Position numbers and translations under genes: made by a program
Shown: piece by piece, positions 1-7,099 of the stretch
How positions within the stretch are numbered: position 1 is the first letter of the stretch
Layout of the letters: each line of letters opens with the position of its first letter
The notes under the pieces: generated by a model
Seen by the model: only the letters and a program-made list of their open reading frames with translations
Database searches by the model: none
What the model was told of the DNA's origin: nothing
Origin: CAZYPB01 sp964649265
GTDB lineage: Archaea > Micrarchaeota > Micrarchaeia > Burarchaeales > JAKAKT01
DNA length: 16,793 nt
Direction: 5' to 3'
NCBI GenBank assembly: GCA_964649265.1
Contig: CAZYPB010000017.1
Coordinates: 1-16,793 of the forward strand

Positions 1-749
1 GGCGTGGGTTTGGAATACTTCTGCTCTATGTGGGGATAGCAACAATTGCAGTGGGGGTGCTCATAGGTGGATGGTGGGGAAACCTTGGGGAATTCATCCC
101 CATGTTCAGGCCAATAATATATCCAAAGGGAATAAGTCCTGTTGACTTCCTTGTATTGTCAGTTGCAATTGGTTTACTCCAGATAATGTTCTCACTTGTC
201 ATAGCGGCAAGAGAAAAGATGAAGAAAAAGGAATACGTTTCAGCATTTCTCGATAATGCTCTATGGGTTCTCTTCCTTCTATTCGTGGTTTCCATTGCAT
301 TGGACTCTACAGGGGCATACCCATTTGAATACGGAGCATACGGAGCTGCTGGATCGATGGGCCTGATAATGCTTACGAGGGGCAGAGAGGAGCAGTCAAT
401 AATAAAGAGAATAGCGGCATGTATCTTCGCCCCATACGACCTTGTCTCATACCTTGGGGACACACTATCATATTCAAGGCTTCTTGCTCTAGGCCTCACA
501 ACTGGAGTAATAGCTACAATTGTAAATGTTCTAGCAATGATGTCCTTTGGAATACCTGTTGTCGGAATAATAATAGCGCCAATAGTTCTTGTATTCGGGC
601 ACGTTTTCAATCTGCTACTAAGTGCCCTTTCAGCATACATACATTCATCAAGGCTTCAATATGTTGAGTTTTTCAATCGTTTTTATTCGGGCGGGGGGCA
701 CAAGTTCCAACCGTTTTCGAAAAACTACAAATACATCAAGGAGGTGTAG
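1..749 (+). CDS. atpI: A-type ATPase subunit I (stator a subunit), 3' part only
   Basis: This is the C-terminal 248 residues of the membrane stator subunit, which forms the ion half-channels against the rotor ring. The frame is open from base 3 to the TAG at 747-749; the 5' part lies outside the window, and the GTG at 30 is an internal valine codon, not a start. The visible part is almost entirely hydrophobic helices. The family motif SYSRLLALGL is present, with the Arg codon at 477-479 aligning with the essential stator arginine (yeast Vph1 R735). A conserved end follows: GHVFNLLLSALSAYIHSSR, then YVEFFNRFYSGGG and KFQPF. It is directly followed by atpK (3-base gap), consistent with the usual archaeal order I-K-E-C-F-A-B-D. 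Identification is secure from these motifs and the operon. Confidence 0.95.
   Translation, partial: RGFGILLLYVGIATIAVGVLIGGWWGNLGEFIPMFRPIIYPKGISPVDFLVLSVAIGLLQIMFSLVIAAREKMKKKEYVSAFLDNALWVLFLLFVVSIALDSTGAYPFEYGAYGAAGSMGLIMLTRGREEQSIIKRIAACIFAPYDLVSYLGDTLSYSRLLALGLTTGVIATIVNVLAMMSFGIPVVGIIIAPIVLVFGHVFNLLLSALSAYIHSSRLQYVEFFNRFYSGGGHKFQPFSKNYKYIKEV
738..746 (+). promoter_or_regulatory. Strong Shine-Dalgarno site for atpK
   Basis: AAGGAGGTG lies six bases before the atpK ATG and inside the last codons of atpI. It is the best ribosome binding site in the window, fitting the high stoichiometry needed for the rotor-ring subunit. Confidence 0.8.
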
Positions 750-752
750 TGA

Positions 753-1238
753 ATGGCATTAGAGTTTTTAGCCATAGGTTTGATATACGCGATCGTGGGA
801 GCAGCAATTGCTGTGTTCCTTCCAGGTGCCGGCTCGGCAATAGGGGTTGGTATAGTTGGTCAGGGGGCTGCTGGGGCAATAGCAGAGGACCCGGACAAAT
901 TCGGGAAACTGATTATACTGCAGGCTCTTCCAGGAACACAGGGTATCTACGGACTTCTTGCAGCGTTCATGATACTTACAAAAATAGGATTCCCGGAGAG
1001 TTTCACCGAGGTATCCTTACAAACAGGGTTGGCTCTGTTTGGAGCAGCACTTCCGATCGCAGTTGTTGGGCTGATATCGGCAATCTATCAGGCAAAGGTC
1101 GCTCTCGCAGGAGTAAACATCCTCGTGAAGAAACCTGATGAGATGGGTAAAGCAATCATACTGTCCGCTATGGTAGAAACATATGCGGTTCTCGGTCTGC
1201 TTGCGACGATACTCTTGATAAACAACATCACGGTGTGA
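753..1238 (+). CDS. atpK: A-type ATPase subunit K (rotor c-ring proteolipid, double hairpin)
   Basis: This 161-residue proteolipid forms the rotating membrane ring. It has four hydrophobic helices in two hairpins (about 5-28, 53-76, 90-116 and 132-157), so it is the duplicated four-helix form. Only the second hairpin carries the ion-binding carboxylate (Glu142 in MVETYAVLG); the equivalent place in the first hairpin is LPGTQGIYG. Leu59, Thr62, Gln63, Gln113 and Glu142 match, with the same spacings (3, 1 and 29 residues), the Na+ ligands L61, T64, Q65, Q110 and E139 known for Enterococcus hirae NtpK. This suggests Na+ rather than H+ coupling, which is inference. The start is the ATG behind AAGGAGGTG, and the stop overlaps the region of the atpE start. 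Confidence 0.95.
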   Translation: MALEFLAIGLIYAIVGAAIAVFLPGAGSAIGVGIVGQGAAGAIAEDPDKFGKLIILQALPGTQGIYGLLAAFMILTKIGFPESFTEVSLQTGLALFGAALPIAVVGLISAIYQAKVALAGVNILVKKPDEMGKAIILSAMVETYAVLGLLATILLINNITV

Positions 1239-1240
1239 GT

Positions 1241-1750
1241 ATGCCCAAGGTTGCAGAACAAATCATAGAAGGAGCCAACAACGAGGCCTCTGCTATTATG
1301 AAAAAAGTAGAAGATGAAGCCAAAGCGATAGAGAACGAGAAGAAAGCAAAAGCAGAACGCAGGGCAGAGGCCATAATCCGTGATGCAGAGGATAAGGCAA
1401 AGCAGGTGCGAAACCAGATACTTGCCTCAGCACGTCTCACAGTAAGACAAGGAGAGGTGGAGAGGAGGCAAGATATCCTTTCAACTGTGTTTGAGGGTGC
1501 CGAAAACCAACTAGCGAAAATAAAACTTTCGCAGGTTTTTCCTAAGAATGCAAAGGGCAAGCTGTATGTCTCAAAGAAGGACATTGCCTGGGCAAAGAAG
1601 CATTTCAAAGGAACAGTAACTGAGAAAGACATGCTGGGGGGCTATATCCTGGAGTCAGGCGGAGTGATAATAAACAACTCCTTTGACGTTATCCTTGACA
1701 ATATGAAGGATGAGTTTCCGGCCAAGATCCTTAAGTCAGTTAAAGGTTGA
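1241..1750 (+). CDS. atpE: A-type ATPase subunit E (peripheral stalk)
   Basis: Subunit E forms the peripheral stalk, normally as a heterodimer with subunit G/H, holding the A3B3 head to subunit I. The first ~85 residues are a charged Ala/Lys/Glu-rich coiled coil. The C-terminal globular part ends in GGYILESGGVIINNSFD and a short helix, typical for binding the top of the head. At 169 residues it is shorter than the usual ~185-200; the loss seems to lie between the coiled coil and the C-terminal sheet. I chose the ATG at 1241, with GGTG at 1232-1235 upstream; a GTG at 1235, overlapping the atpK stop, would add two residues. No G/H subunit is visible in the window; in other archaea it often precedes subunit I. 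Confidence 0.85.
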   Translation: MPKVAEQIIEGANNEASAIMKKVEDEAKAIENEKKAKAERRAEAIIRDAEDKAKQVRNQILASARLTVRQGEVERRQDILSTVFEGAENQLAKIKLSQVFPKNAKGKLYVSKKDIAWAKKHFKGTVTEKDMLGGYILESGGVIINNSFDVILDNMKDEFPAKILKSVKG

Positions 1751-1765
1751 TGTTGCGGTGAAGCA

Positions 1766-2422
1766 ATGATAGACGACTATGCCTATGCCACAGGAAGGGC
1801 ACGAGCCCTTGAGGCCAAGATACGGGTAGTTGAAACCATGCCCCCTGCCCAAGTAGTTAAGGAATACGGATTGGATGATAAGGATCTTGATTCATCTATT
1901 GATTTACTTATGGAGAAGAATTTTAATGAGTTCAAGGATTCCGCTCCAGATGCAGTGCTTCCATTCAGGATCCTTGCAGATTTACAGAACATGAAATCAT
2001 TCATACGAATTGCTAAGAACAAAGAGGAGGCAACATTCTCCAAACTTGGGACATTCCCCATGGGGGATAAACAGGACGAGCTTTCAACAAAGCTAAAGGA
2101 CGCAGGATACGGGGAAGTTGCAGAAAAGCTCAAGGAGCTAGTTGAGACTAAAATGAGAGATTCAGATCTTTGGTTAGAACATTATTTCACAGGAAAAATA
2201 GAGAACAAACTCTTCAAAGAATTCCTCTTGTTCAGAAAAGATTATCTTCACTCGGAAGAGACTCCTGAGAATTTCTACAAACAGATGTCTGAATTCATAA
2301 AGGAGAATTCGATGCTTAAGAACATGCACATTGATGTTGTGACTGCGTTCCTTTTGTTGAAACAGAGGGAACTTGAACTAGCAAGAGCGAGGGTGCTTGG
2401 AGCAAAAGAGGTAATCCAATGA
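1766..2422 (+). CDS. atpC: A-type ATPase subunit C (V-ATPase d/AC39 family), short form
   Basis: Subunit C is the funnel-shaped socket joining the K ring to the central stalk D-F. The beginning (YAYATGRARALEAKI) and the end (LLLKQRELELARARVLGAKE) match the conserved ends of the family, and the operon position between E and F is the standard one. The protein is only 218 residues, whereas Thermus, Enterococcus and methanogen homologues are about 320-360 and consist of three related helical repeats. Alignment by eye keeps repeat 1 (1-~95) and the end of repeat 3, and loses roughly one repeat in the middle. The start ATG has GCGGTGA about five bases upstream. No frameshift is evident: the frame is uninterrupted and its stop overlaps the atpF start. 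Confidence 0.85.
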   Translation: MIDDYAYATGRARALEAKIRVVETMPPAQVVKEYGLDDKDLDSSIDLLMEKNFNEFKDSAPDAVLPFRILADLQNMKSFIRIAKNKEEATFSKLGTFPMGDKQDELSTKLKDAGYGEVAEKLKELVETKMRDSDLWLEHYFTGKIENKLFKEFLLFRKDYLHSEETPENFYKQMSEFIKENSMLKNMHIDVVTAFLLLKQRELELARARVLGAKEVIQ

Positions 2423-2706
2423 AAGAAGAGGAATATGTTAGCTATGGCGTGTATGCAATTGGCTCAAAATTCTTCATATTGGGATTCAGGGGAATTGGTT
2501 GCAAGGTTATTACATGCACTGAACCCGAGAGGGTTTTCGAGCACCTTAAAAAAGGAATATACATAATCGAGCCAGAATTGGCAAATCCTATTCATGAAAA
2601 ATTAGAAAAAATAAACAACACTGACCCGGAGATAACCATAATTGTATATGGTTCGGATACCCTCCAAAGCCACATAGAGAGGGCAACTGGAATGGTGTTG
2701 AAATGA
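2419..2706 (+). CDS. atpF: A-type ATPase subunit F (central stalk)
   Basis: Small 95-residue Rossmann-like protein that binds subunit D in the rotating central stalk. The family features visible are an N-terminal strand followed by FILGFRGIG (residues ~18-26), a middle YIIEPELA segment and an ITIIVYGS strand, ending in a C-terminal helix. The ATG overlaps the atpC TGA in an ATGA junction, so translation is probably coupled. The length is normal for the family (~95-105). Identification rests on these segments plus the position between C and A. Confidence 0.88.
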   Translation: MKEEEYVSYGVYAIGSKFFILGFRGIGCKVITCTEPERVFEHLKKGIYIIEPELANPIHEKLEKINNTDPEITIIVYGSDTLQSHIERATGMVLK

Positions 2707-2716
2707 AGGGGGTTCT

Positions 2717-4384
2717 ATGAAAAAAACAAAAACTCAAGGAGAAATCCTTCAGATATCAGGTCCTGTTGTCAAATCAGATCTGCCTGGTGCAAGGATGTAC
2801 GACCTAGTTCGCGTTGGAAAACTTAACCTTATAGGTGAGATAATTGAGATAGAGGGGGAGATCGCAACAGTTCAGGTTTATGAGGAGACAGGAGGACTGA
2901 AACCAGGCGAACCAGTTAGCACAACCGGAGCGCTTCTTTCAGTGGAATTGGGCCCAGGTCTGCTTACATCAATTTACGATGGTATCCAAAGGCCTCTTGA
3001 AGCCCTCAAGAAAGACCAAGGAGATTTCATCATGAGGGGAGCATTCCTTCCGGGGCTTGACCGGAAAAAGAAATGGAAGTTCAAACCAACTGTTAAGAAG
3101 GGAGACACAGTCAAACCAGGCTCCCAGATTGGGTTGGTTAGCAATGATTACTTCCCGCACAAGATTCTCGCACCTCCATACATCAAGGAAGGAAAAGTTG
3201 AGAGCATAAAAACTGGGGAATTTACAGTTGAGGAAGAGGTTGCGAAAGTAGGGGGACAGTCCCTAAGAATGATGCACAAATGGCCAGTACGTAAAGCACG
3301 CCCAATAACAAGAAAGCTCCTTCCGGATAAACCATTGATAACTGGCCAGAGGATCATAGACACCTACTACCCAATTGTGAAAGGAGGAACAGCATGTGTT
3401 CCAGGACCATTTGGTTCAGGAAAGACAGTCATCCAGCACCAACTAGCTAAATGGGCTGACACTGAGATAATTGTGTATGTTGGTTGTGGTGAAAGGGGAA
3501 ATGAGATGAGTGATGTTCTTGAGGAACTTCCAAAACTTACTGATCCGAAATCAGGAAAACCCCTTATGCACCGGACAGTTCTAATAGCAAACACTTCGGA
3601 TATGCCTGTGGCAGCAAGGGAAGCAAGTATTTACACCGGTATCACTCTTGCAGAATACTTCAGAGACCAGGGTCTTGATGTGGCTCTTATGGCAGACTCA
3701 ACTTCAAGGTGGGCAGAGGCCATGAGGGAGATATCCGGAAGGCTAAGAGAGATGCCTTCTGAGGAAGGATATCCTGCATACCTTGCCTCAAGACTCTCAG
3801 ACTTCTATGAGAGAGCAGGTATTGTTGAGACACTTGGATGTGGAAAGGGATCGGTTTCATTCATAGGAGCAGTATCTCCCCCAGGAGGTGACTTCTCAGA
3901 ACCAGTTACTCAGGCAACTCTACGTATTGCAAAGGTGTTCTGGGGTCTTGATGCAAAGCTCGCATACAGGAGACACTTTCCATCAATCAACTGGCTTACT
4001 TCCTATTCTCTTTATGATGTTGACCCATGGTGGGCAAATGTGGATCCCACATTCCCTGAAAACAGGAGAAAAACAATGACAATACTTGAGCGAGAGTCAG
4101 AGCTTGAGGAGATTGTCAGGCTTGTTGGTTTTGACTCACTGCCAGATGGGGACAAACTTATTATGAAAACAGCCAAGAGGCTAAGAGAGTCTTTCCTCCA
4201 GCAGAATGCATTCGACGAGGAGGATACGTACACGAAACCAGAGGAACAGGCAAAGACGCTTGGAAATATAGTCGGTTACCATGATGCTTTCAAGTCAGTG
4301 CTTGATTCTGGAAGGAAATTCGAGGATCTTGATTTGCTTTCGTTTACTGACTTACAAAAACTTTATGAGGAGACAGGTGATTGA
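2717..4384 (+). CDS. atpA: A-type ATPase catalytic subunit A
   Basis: This is the catalytic ATP-binding subunit of the A3B3 head. The N-terminal barrel (1-~75) is followed by the A-specific insertion (~100-190), then the nucleotide-binding domain with Walker A GPFGSGKT at 230-237 and the catalytic glutamate region CGERGNEM (Glu259). Downstream lie ALMADSTSRWAEAMREISGR (Walker B region) and a C-terminal helical domain. At 555 residues it is a little shorter than the common 575-590. No intein is present at the P-loop, where some archaeal A subunits carry one. The start ATG follows a GGGGG-type purine tract ten bases after the atpF stop, and its TGA directly touches the atpB ATG. Confidence 0.97.
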   Translation: MKKTKTQGEILQISGPVVKSDLPGARMYDLVRVGKLNLIGEIIEIEGEIATVQVYEETGGLKPGEPVSTTGALLSVELGPGLLTSIYDGIQRPLEALKKDQGDFIMRGAFLPGLDRKKKWKFKPTVKKGDTVKPGSQIGLVSNDYFPHKILAPPYIKEGKVESIKTGEFTVEEEVAKVGGQSLRMMHKWPVRKARPITRKLLPDKPLITGQRIIDTYYPIVKGGTACVPGPFGSGKTVIQHQLAKWADTEIIVYVGCGERGNEMSDVLEELPKLTDPKSGKPLMHRTVLIANTSDMPVAAREASIYTGITLAEYFRDQGLDVALMADSTSRWAEAMREISGRLREMPSEEGYPAYLASRLSDFYERAGIVETLGCGKGSVSFIGAVSPPGGDFSEPVTQATLRIAKVFWGLDAKLAYRRHFPSINWLTSYSLYDVDPWWANVDPTFPENRRKTMTILERESELEEIVRLVGFDSLPDGDKLIMKTAKRLRESFLQQNAFDEEDTYTKPEEQAKTLGNIVGYHDAFKSVLDSGRKFEDLDLLSFTDLQKLYEETGD

Positions 4385-5749
4385 ATGCTTGAATATAGAA
4401 CCATAAATAAGATTGCTGGGCCACTGATCTTTGTCGACCTAAAGAACGCTAGCTATGCTGAGCTGGTGAAAATTGAGCTTGAAAACGGAGAGACAAGGTC
4501 TGGTAGGATACTTGAGGTATCCAAGGAGAAGGCGATTATCCAGGTTTTTGAAGGAACCCTTGAATCAGATCTAAAAGCAAAGGTTAGGCTCACAGGGAAG
4601 GGAATTGAATTGGGGGTTTCTCCAGATATGTTGGGCTGCGTTTTCGATGGTCTAGGAAACACAATCTCAGGAAAGATCATACCTGAAGAGAAAATGGACA
4701 TAAACGGAAGACCGATTAATCCATATGCAAGAGAGAACCCAGCAGATTTCATTGAAACAGGCATATCTGGAATAGATGTAATGAACACACTTGTCCGGGG
4801 TCAGAAGCTCCCCATTTTCTCAGGAGCAGGACTTCCTCACAACAAACTTGCAATGCAAATAGCAAAACAATCAACAGTAAGGGGAAAGGGAGAGGAATTT
4901 GCAGTTGTGTTCGGCGCAATAGGGATCACATTCGAGGAGGCAGAGTACTTCATGTCTTCTTTGAAGAAAACAGGCGCAATAGAGCACTCAGTGCTGTTCC
5001 TTAACCTTGCAAATGACCCTGCGGTTGAACGTGTGATTACACCGCGTATGGCGCTTACTGCTGCGGAATACCTTGCCTATGATCAGAACATGCACGTGTT
5101 GGTTATATTGACAGACATGACAAACTACTGCGAATCACTCAAAGAGATATCTGCTGCAAGGAGAGAGATGCCAGGAAGAAGGGCCTACCCCCCATACATG
5201 TATACGGACCTTGCAACCATCTACGAAAGAGCTGGAAGGATCAAGGGAAGGAAGGGATCAATTACACAGTTCCCTATACTTACTATGCCTGAAGATGACA
5301 TCACGCATCCAATTCCAGACCTTACAGGATATATTACTGAAGGGCAGATCGTTCTAAGCAGGTCTCTACACTCAAGACACGTTTATCCTCCGTTCGATAT
5401 ACTCAAGTGCCTCTCAAGGCTTATGAATGCAGGAATAGGCGGAGACAAGACAAGGGACGACCACCAGGGAGTCTCAAACCAGCTCTACTCAACATATGCA
5501 AAGGGAGTTGACCTAAAGGAACTTGTGGCAGTTATAGGGGAAGCAGCTCTAACTGACATAGATAAAAAGTACCTAAAGGTTGCAAACAGATTCGAAAAAG
5601 AGTTCCTAGGGCAGAGAGAGGACGAACGCAGGGACATAGAGACATCATTGGGAATCGCATGGGATCTGTTCTCAGAGCTTCCTGAAGAGGAGCTTGTTAG
5701 GATAAAGAGCAAGTTCATAAACCAACATTACAAAAAGAAGGGGATTTGA
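4385..5749 (+). CDS. atpB: A-type ATPase regulatory subunit B
   Basis: This is the non-catalytic nucleotide-binding-fold subunit alternating with A in the head. It is 454 residues, normal length. The P-loop position is degenerate (GAGLPHNK, 147-154, no GKT), as expected for B. Conserved stretches include ILTDMTNYCESLKEISAARR and YMYTDLATIYERAGR, which supply residues at the A-B interface, and TGYITEGQIVLSR. The ATG immediately follows the atpA TGA without any intergenic base, indicating translational coupling. No unusual features were seen. Confidence 0.97.
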   Translation: MLEYRTINKIAGPLIFVDLKNASYAELVKIELENGETRSGRILEVSKEKAIIQVFEGTLESDLKAKVRLTGKGIELGVSPDMLGCVFDGLGNTISGKIIPEEKMDINGRPINPYARENPADFIETGISGIDVMNTLVRGQKLPIFSGAGLPHNKLAMQIAKQSTVRGKGEEFAVVFGAIGITFEEAEYFMSSLKKTGAIEHSVLFLNLANDPAVERVITPRMALTAAEYLAYDQNMHVLVILTDMTNYCESLKEISAARREMPGRRAYPPYMYTDLATIYERAGRIKGRKGSITQFPILTMPEDDITHPIPDLTGYITEGQIVLSRSLHSRHVYPPFDILKCLSRLMNAGIGGDKTRDDHQGVSNQLYSTYAKGVDLKELVAVIGEAALTDIDKKYLKVANRFEKEFLGQREDERRDIETSLGIAWDLFSELPEEELVRIKSKFINQHYKKKGI

Positions 5750-6343
5750 TTGGCTGCAACTACGCGCATGGAGCTCATAAAACTCAAGAAGAGAATAGTG
5801 TTCGCCAGAAGAGGACACAAACTTCTAAAAGAGAAAAGAGACTCCATGATGAAGCATTTCATGACTCTTATAAAAAGAGCAAAGGAAGCTCACCAGAGCA
5901 CGGAGGAGCTTTACGAAGAATGCAATGAACTTTTGAGAGGCATGGCAATGTACCACCCATACGGAGATATATATGCGGCCACATTCACGGAGAAGCAACA
6001 GCTTGAGGCTGAGGCAGACTACACAAACGTGATGTCCATCCGCGTTCCCACATTCAAGTTAGATGTTCCCGAGTACTCGCCTCAATATGGTGAGATGTCC
6101 CCGAAGAATGCAACACTTTTTTTCAACAAGTACAGAGAACTAATTATCAAAACAACTGAGCTTGCATCCCTAGAGAAAGGTATCAGACTAATGGCAGATG
6201 AGATAGCTTCAACCAGAAGAAGGGTTAATGCTCTTGAGCATGTTCTCATTCCCAGGTTTGAATCAGATGCAAAGACAATTGAGATGAAACTTGATGAATT
6301 GGAGCGCTCGATGTTCTCAACACTGAATAGAATATCCGAGTAA
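5750..6343 (+). CDS. atpD: A-type ATPase subunit D (central rotor shaft)
   Basis: Subunit D is the coiled-coil shaft that turns inside the A3B3 head. It is 197 residues, mostly long N- and C-terminal helices, with the family start TRMELIKLKKRI and AR.GHKLLKEKRD at the front and a C-terminal helix with RRRVNALEHVLIPR. I chose the TTG at 5750, immediately after the atpB TGA: GGGGA at 5740-5744 sits five bases upstream, and the resulting N terminus matches the family, in which a few residues precede TRMEL. The ATG at 5768 has no upstream binding site. This is the last gene of the ATPase operon; a new TATA box follows within ten bases of its stop. Confidence 0.93.
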   Translation: MAATTRMELIKLKKRIVFARRGHKLLKEKRDSMMKHFMTLIKRAKEAHQSTEELYEECNELLRGMAMYHPYGDIYAATFTEKQQLEAEADYTNVMSIRVPTFKLDVPEYSPQYGEMSPKNATLFFNKYRELIIKTTELASLEKGIRLMADEIASTRRRVNALEHVLIPRFESDAKTIEMKLDELERSMFSTLNRISE

Positions 6344-6350
6344 CTTAAGG

Positions 6351-6358
6351 TTTATACA
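6351..6358 (+). promoter_or_regulatory. Archaeal TATA box for the ABC transporter/larA operon
   Basis: TTTATACA, seven bases after the atpD stop, is centred about 26-27 bases before the ATG at 6381. Archaeal transcription starts about 25-27 bases downstream of the box centre, so the transcript would begin at or next to that ATG. This fits a leaderless message and argues against the nearer ATG at 6372. Confidence 0.6.
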
Positions 6359-6380
6359 TTTTTCTCAGTATATGGTCTAC

Positions 6381-7088
6381 ATGAAAAATCAAGACTGCGT
6401 ACTCAGAGTTGAAGACATACACAAATCGTATGCAGATCAGCAAAAGGGAATCCAGGTAATACGTGGAGTTAGCTTTTGCGTTGAACGAGGAGAAAGAATA
6501 GCCATAATGGGGAAATCTGGTTCTGGAAAAAGCACAATACTTAATATGATAGGGTGCCTCGATATTGTCTCAAGTGGAAAGATCTTCATAGACGGAGTTG
6601 ACACAAGCGAAATGTCTCCAGAGGAACTTGCAAACCTTAGGTTGGAGAAGCTAGGTTTTGTTTTTCAGCAGTTCCATCTGATTCCAACACTAACAACAAT
6701 ACAGAACGTGGCACTTCCAATGATGCTTAAGGGAATATCGAAAGATGATCGCCTTGAGAGGGCAAAAAAACTTCTTGAAAGGCTTGGTCTTGGCCATAGA
6801 TTGGACCAGCTCCCGACAAAACTATCCGGAGGGGAAAAGCAGAGGGTAGCAATAGCGCGCTCACTTGTTAATGATCCACCAATAATAATGGCAGATGAGC
6901 CAACAGGAAACCTTGATTCAAAGGCAGGTGAGGAGGTTGTAAAAGTATTCGAACAACTCCATAAAAAGGAAAAGAAAACACTCATAGTTGTCACTCATGA
7001 TCCTGATCTTGCAGAGCTTTCTGAAAGGATAATCTACATAAAGGACGGCAGGATAGAGAAGATAAGAACCCCTAAGAAAAGCCACTAG
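6381..7088 (+). CDS. ABC transporter ATP-binding protein (MacB/LolD family)
   Basis: This is the cytoplasmic ATPase energising the two permeases that follow. All ABC elements are present: Walker A GKSGSGKST (44-52), Q-loop Gln96, signature LSGGEKQR (148-155), Walker B IIMADEPTGNLD (168-179) with catalytic Glu173, and switch His206 in VVTHDP. GGEKQR and DEPTGNLD are the forms typical of the MacB/LolD/FtsE class that works with FtsX-type permeases. Length is 235 residues from the ATG at 6381, chosen from its distance to the TATA box; the ATG at 6372 would add three residues. The operon is ATPase-permease-permease-LarA. The substrate cannot be read from sequence; known members export peptides, lipoproteins or small molecules by a mechanotransmission mechanism. 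Confidence 0.93.
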   Translation: MKNQDCVLRVEDIHKSYADQQKGIQVIRGVSFCVERGERIAIMGKSGSGKSTILNMIGCLDIVSSGKIFIDGVDTSEMSPEELANLRLEKLGFVFQQFHLIPTLTTIQNVALPMMLKGISKDDRLERAKKLLERLGLGHRLDQLPTKLSGGEKQRVAIARSLVNDPPIIMADEPTGNLDSKAGEEVVKVFEQLHKKEKKTLIVVTHDPDLAELSERIIYIKDGRIEKIRTPKKSH

Positions 7089-7099
7089 TTGGTGTTACT

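Noticed and set aside
26..640. A long minus-strand open frame of ~200 residues opposite atpI
   Set aside because: It is antisense to a clearly recognisable subunit I frame, has no family features, and its length follows from the codon bias of the real gene. Similar antisense frames opposite the other ATPase and permease genes were dropped for the same reason.
749..1138. A plus-strand frame overlapping atpK
   Set aside because: Its translation is rich in Cys, Ser, Arg and Trp without any domain, and it is a shifted reading of the atpK gene, which is certain.
1766..2422. The short subunit C gene as a pseudogene or frameshift product
   Set aside because: The frame is intact, both conserved ends are present in one frame, the start has a ribosome binding site, and the stop overlaps the next gene's start as in a healthy operon.
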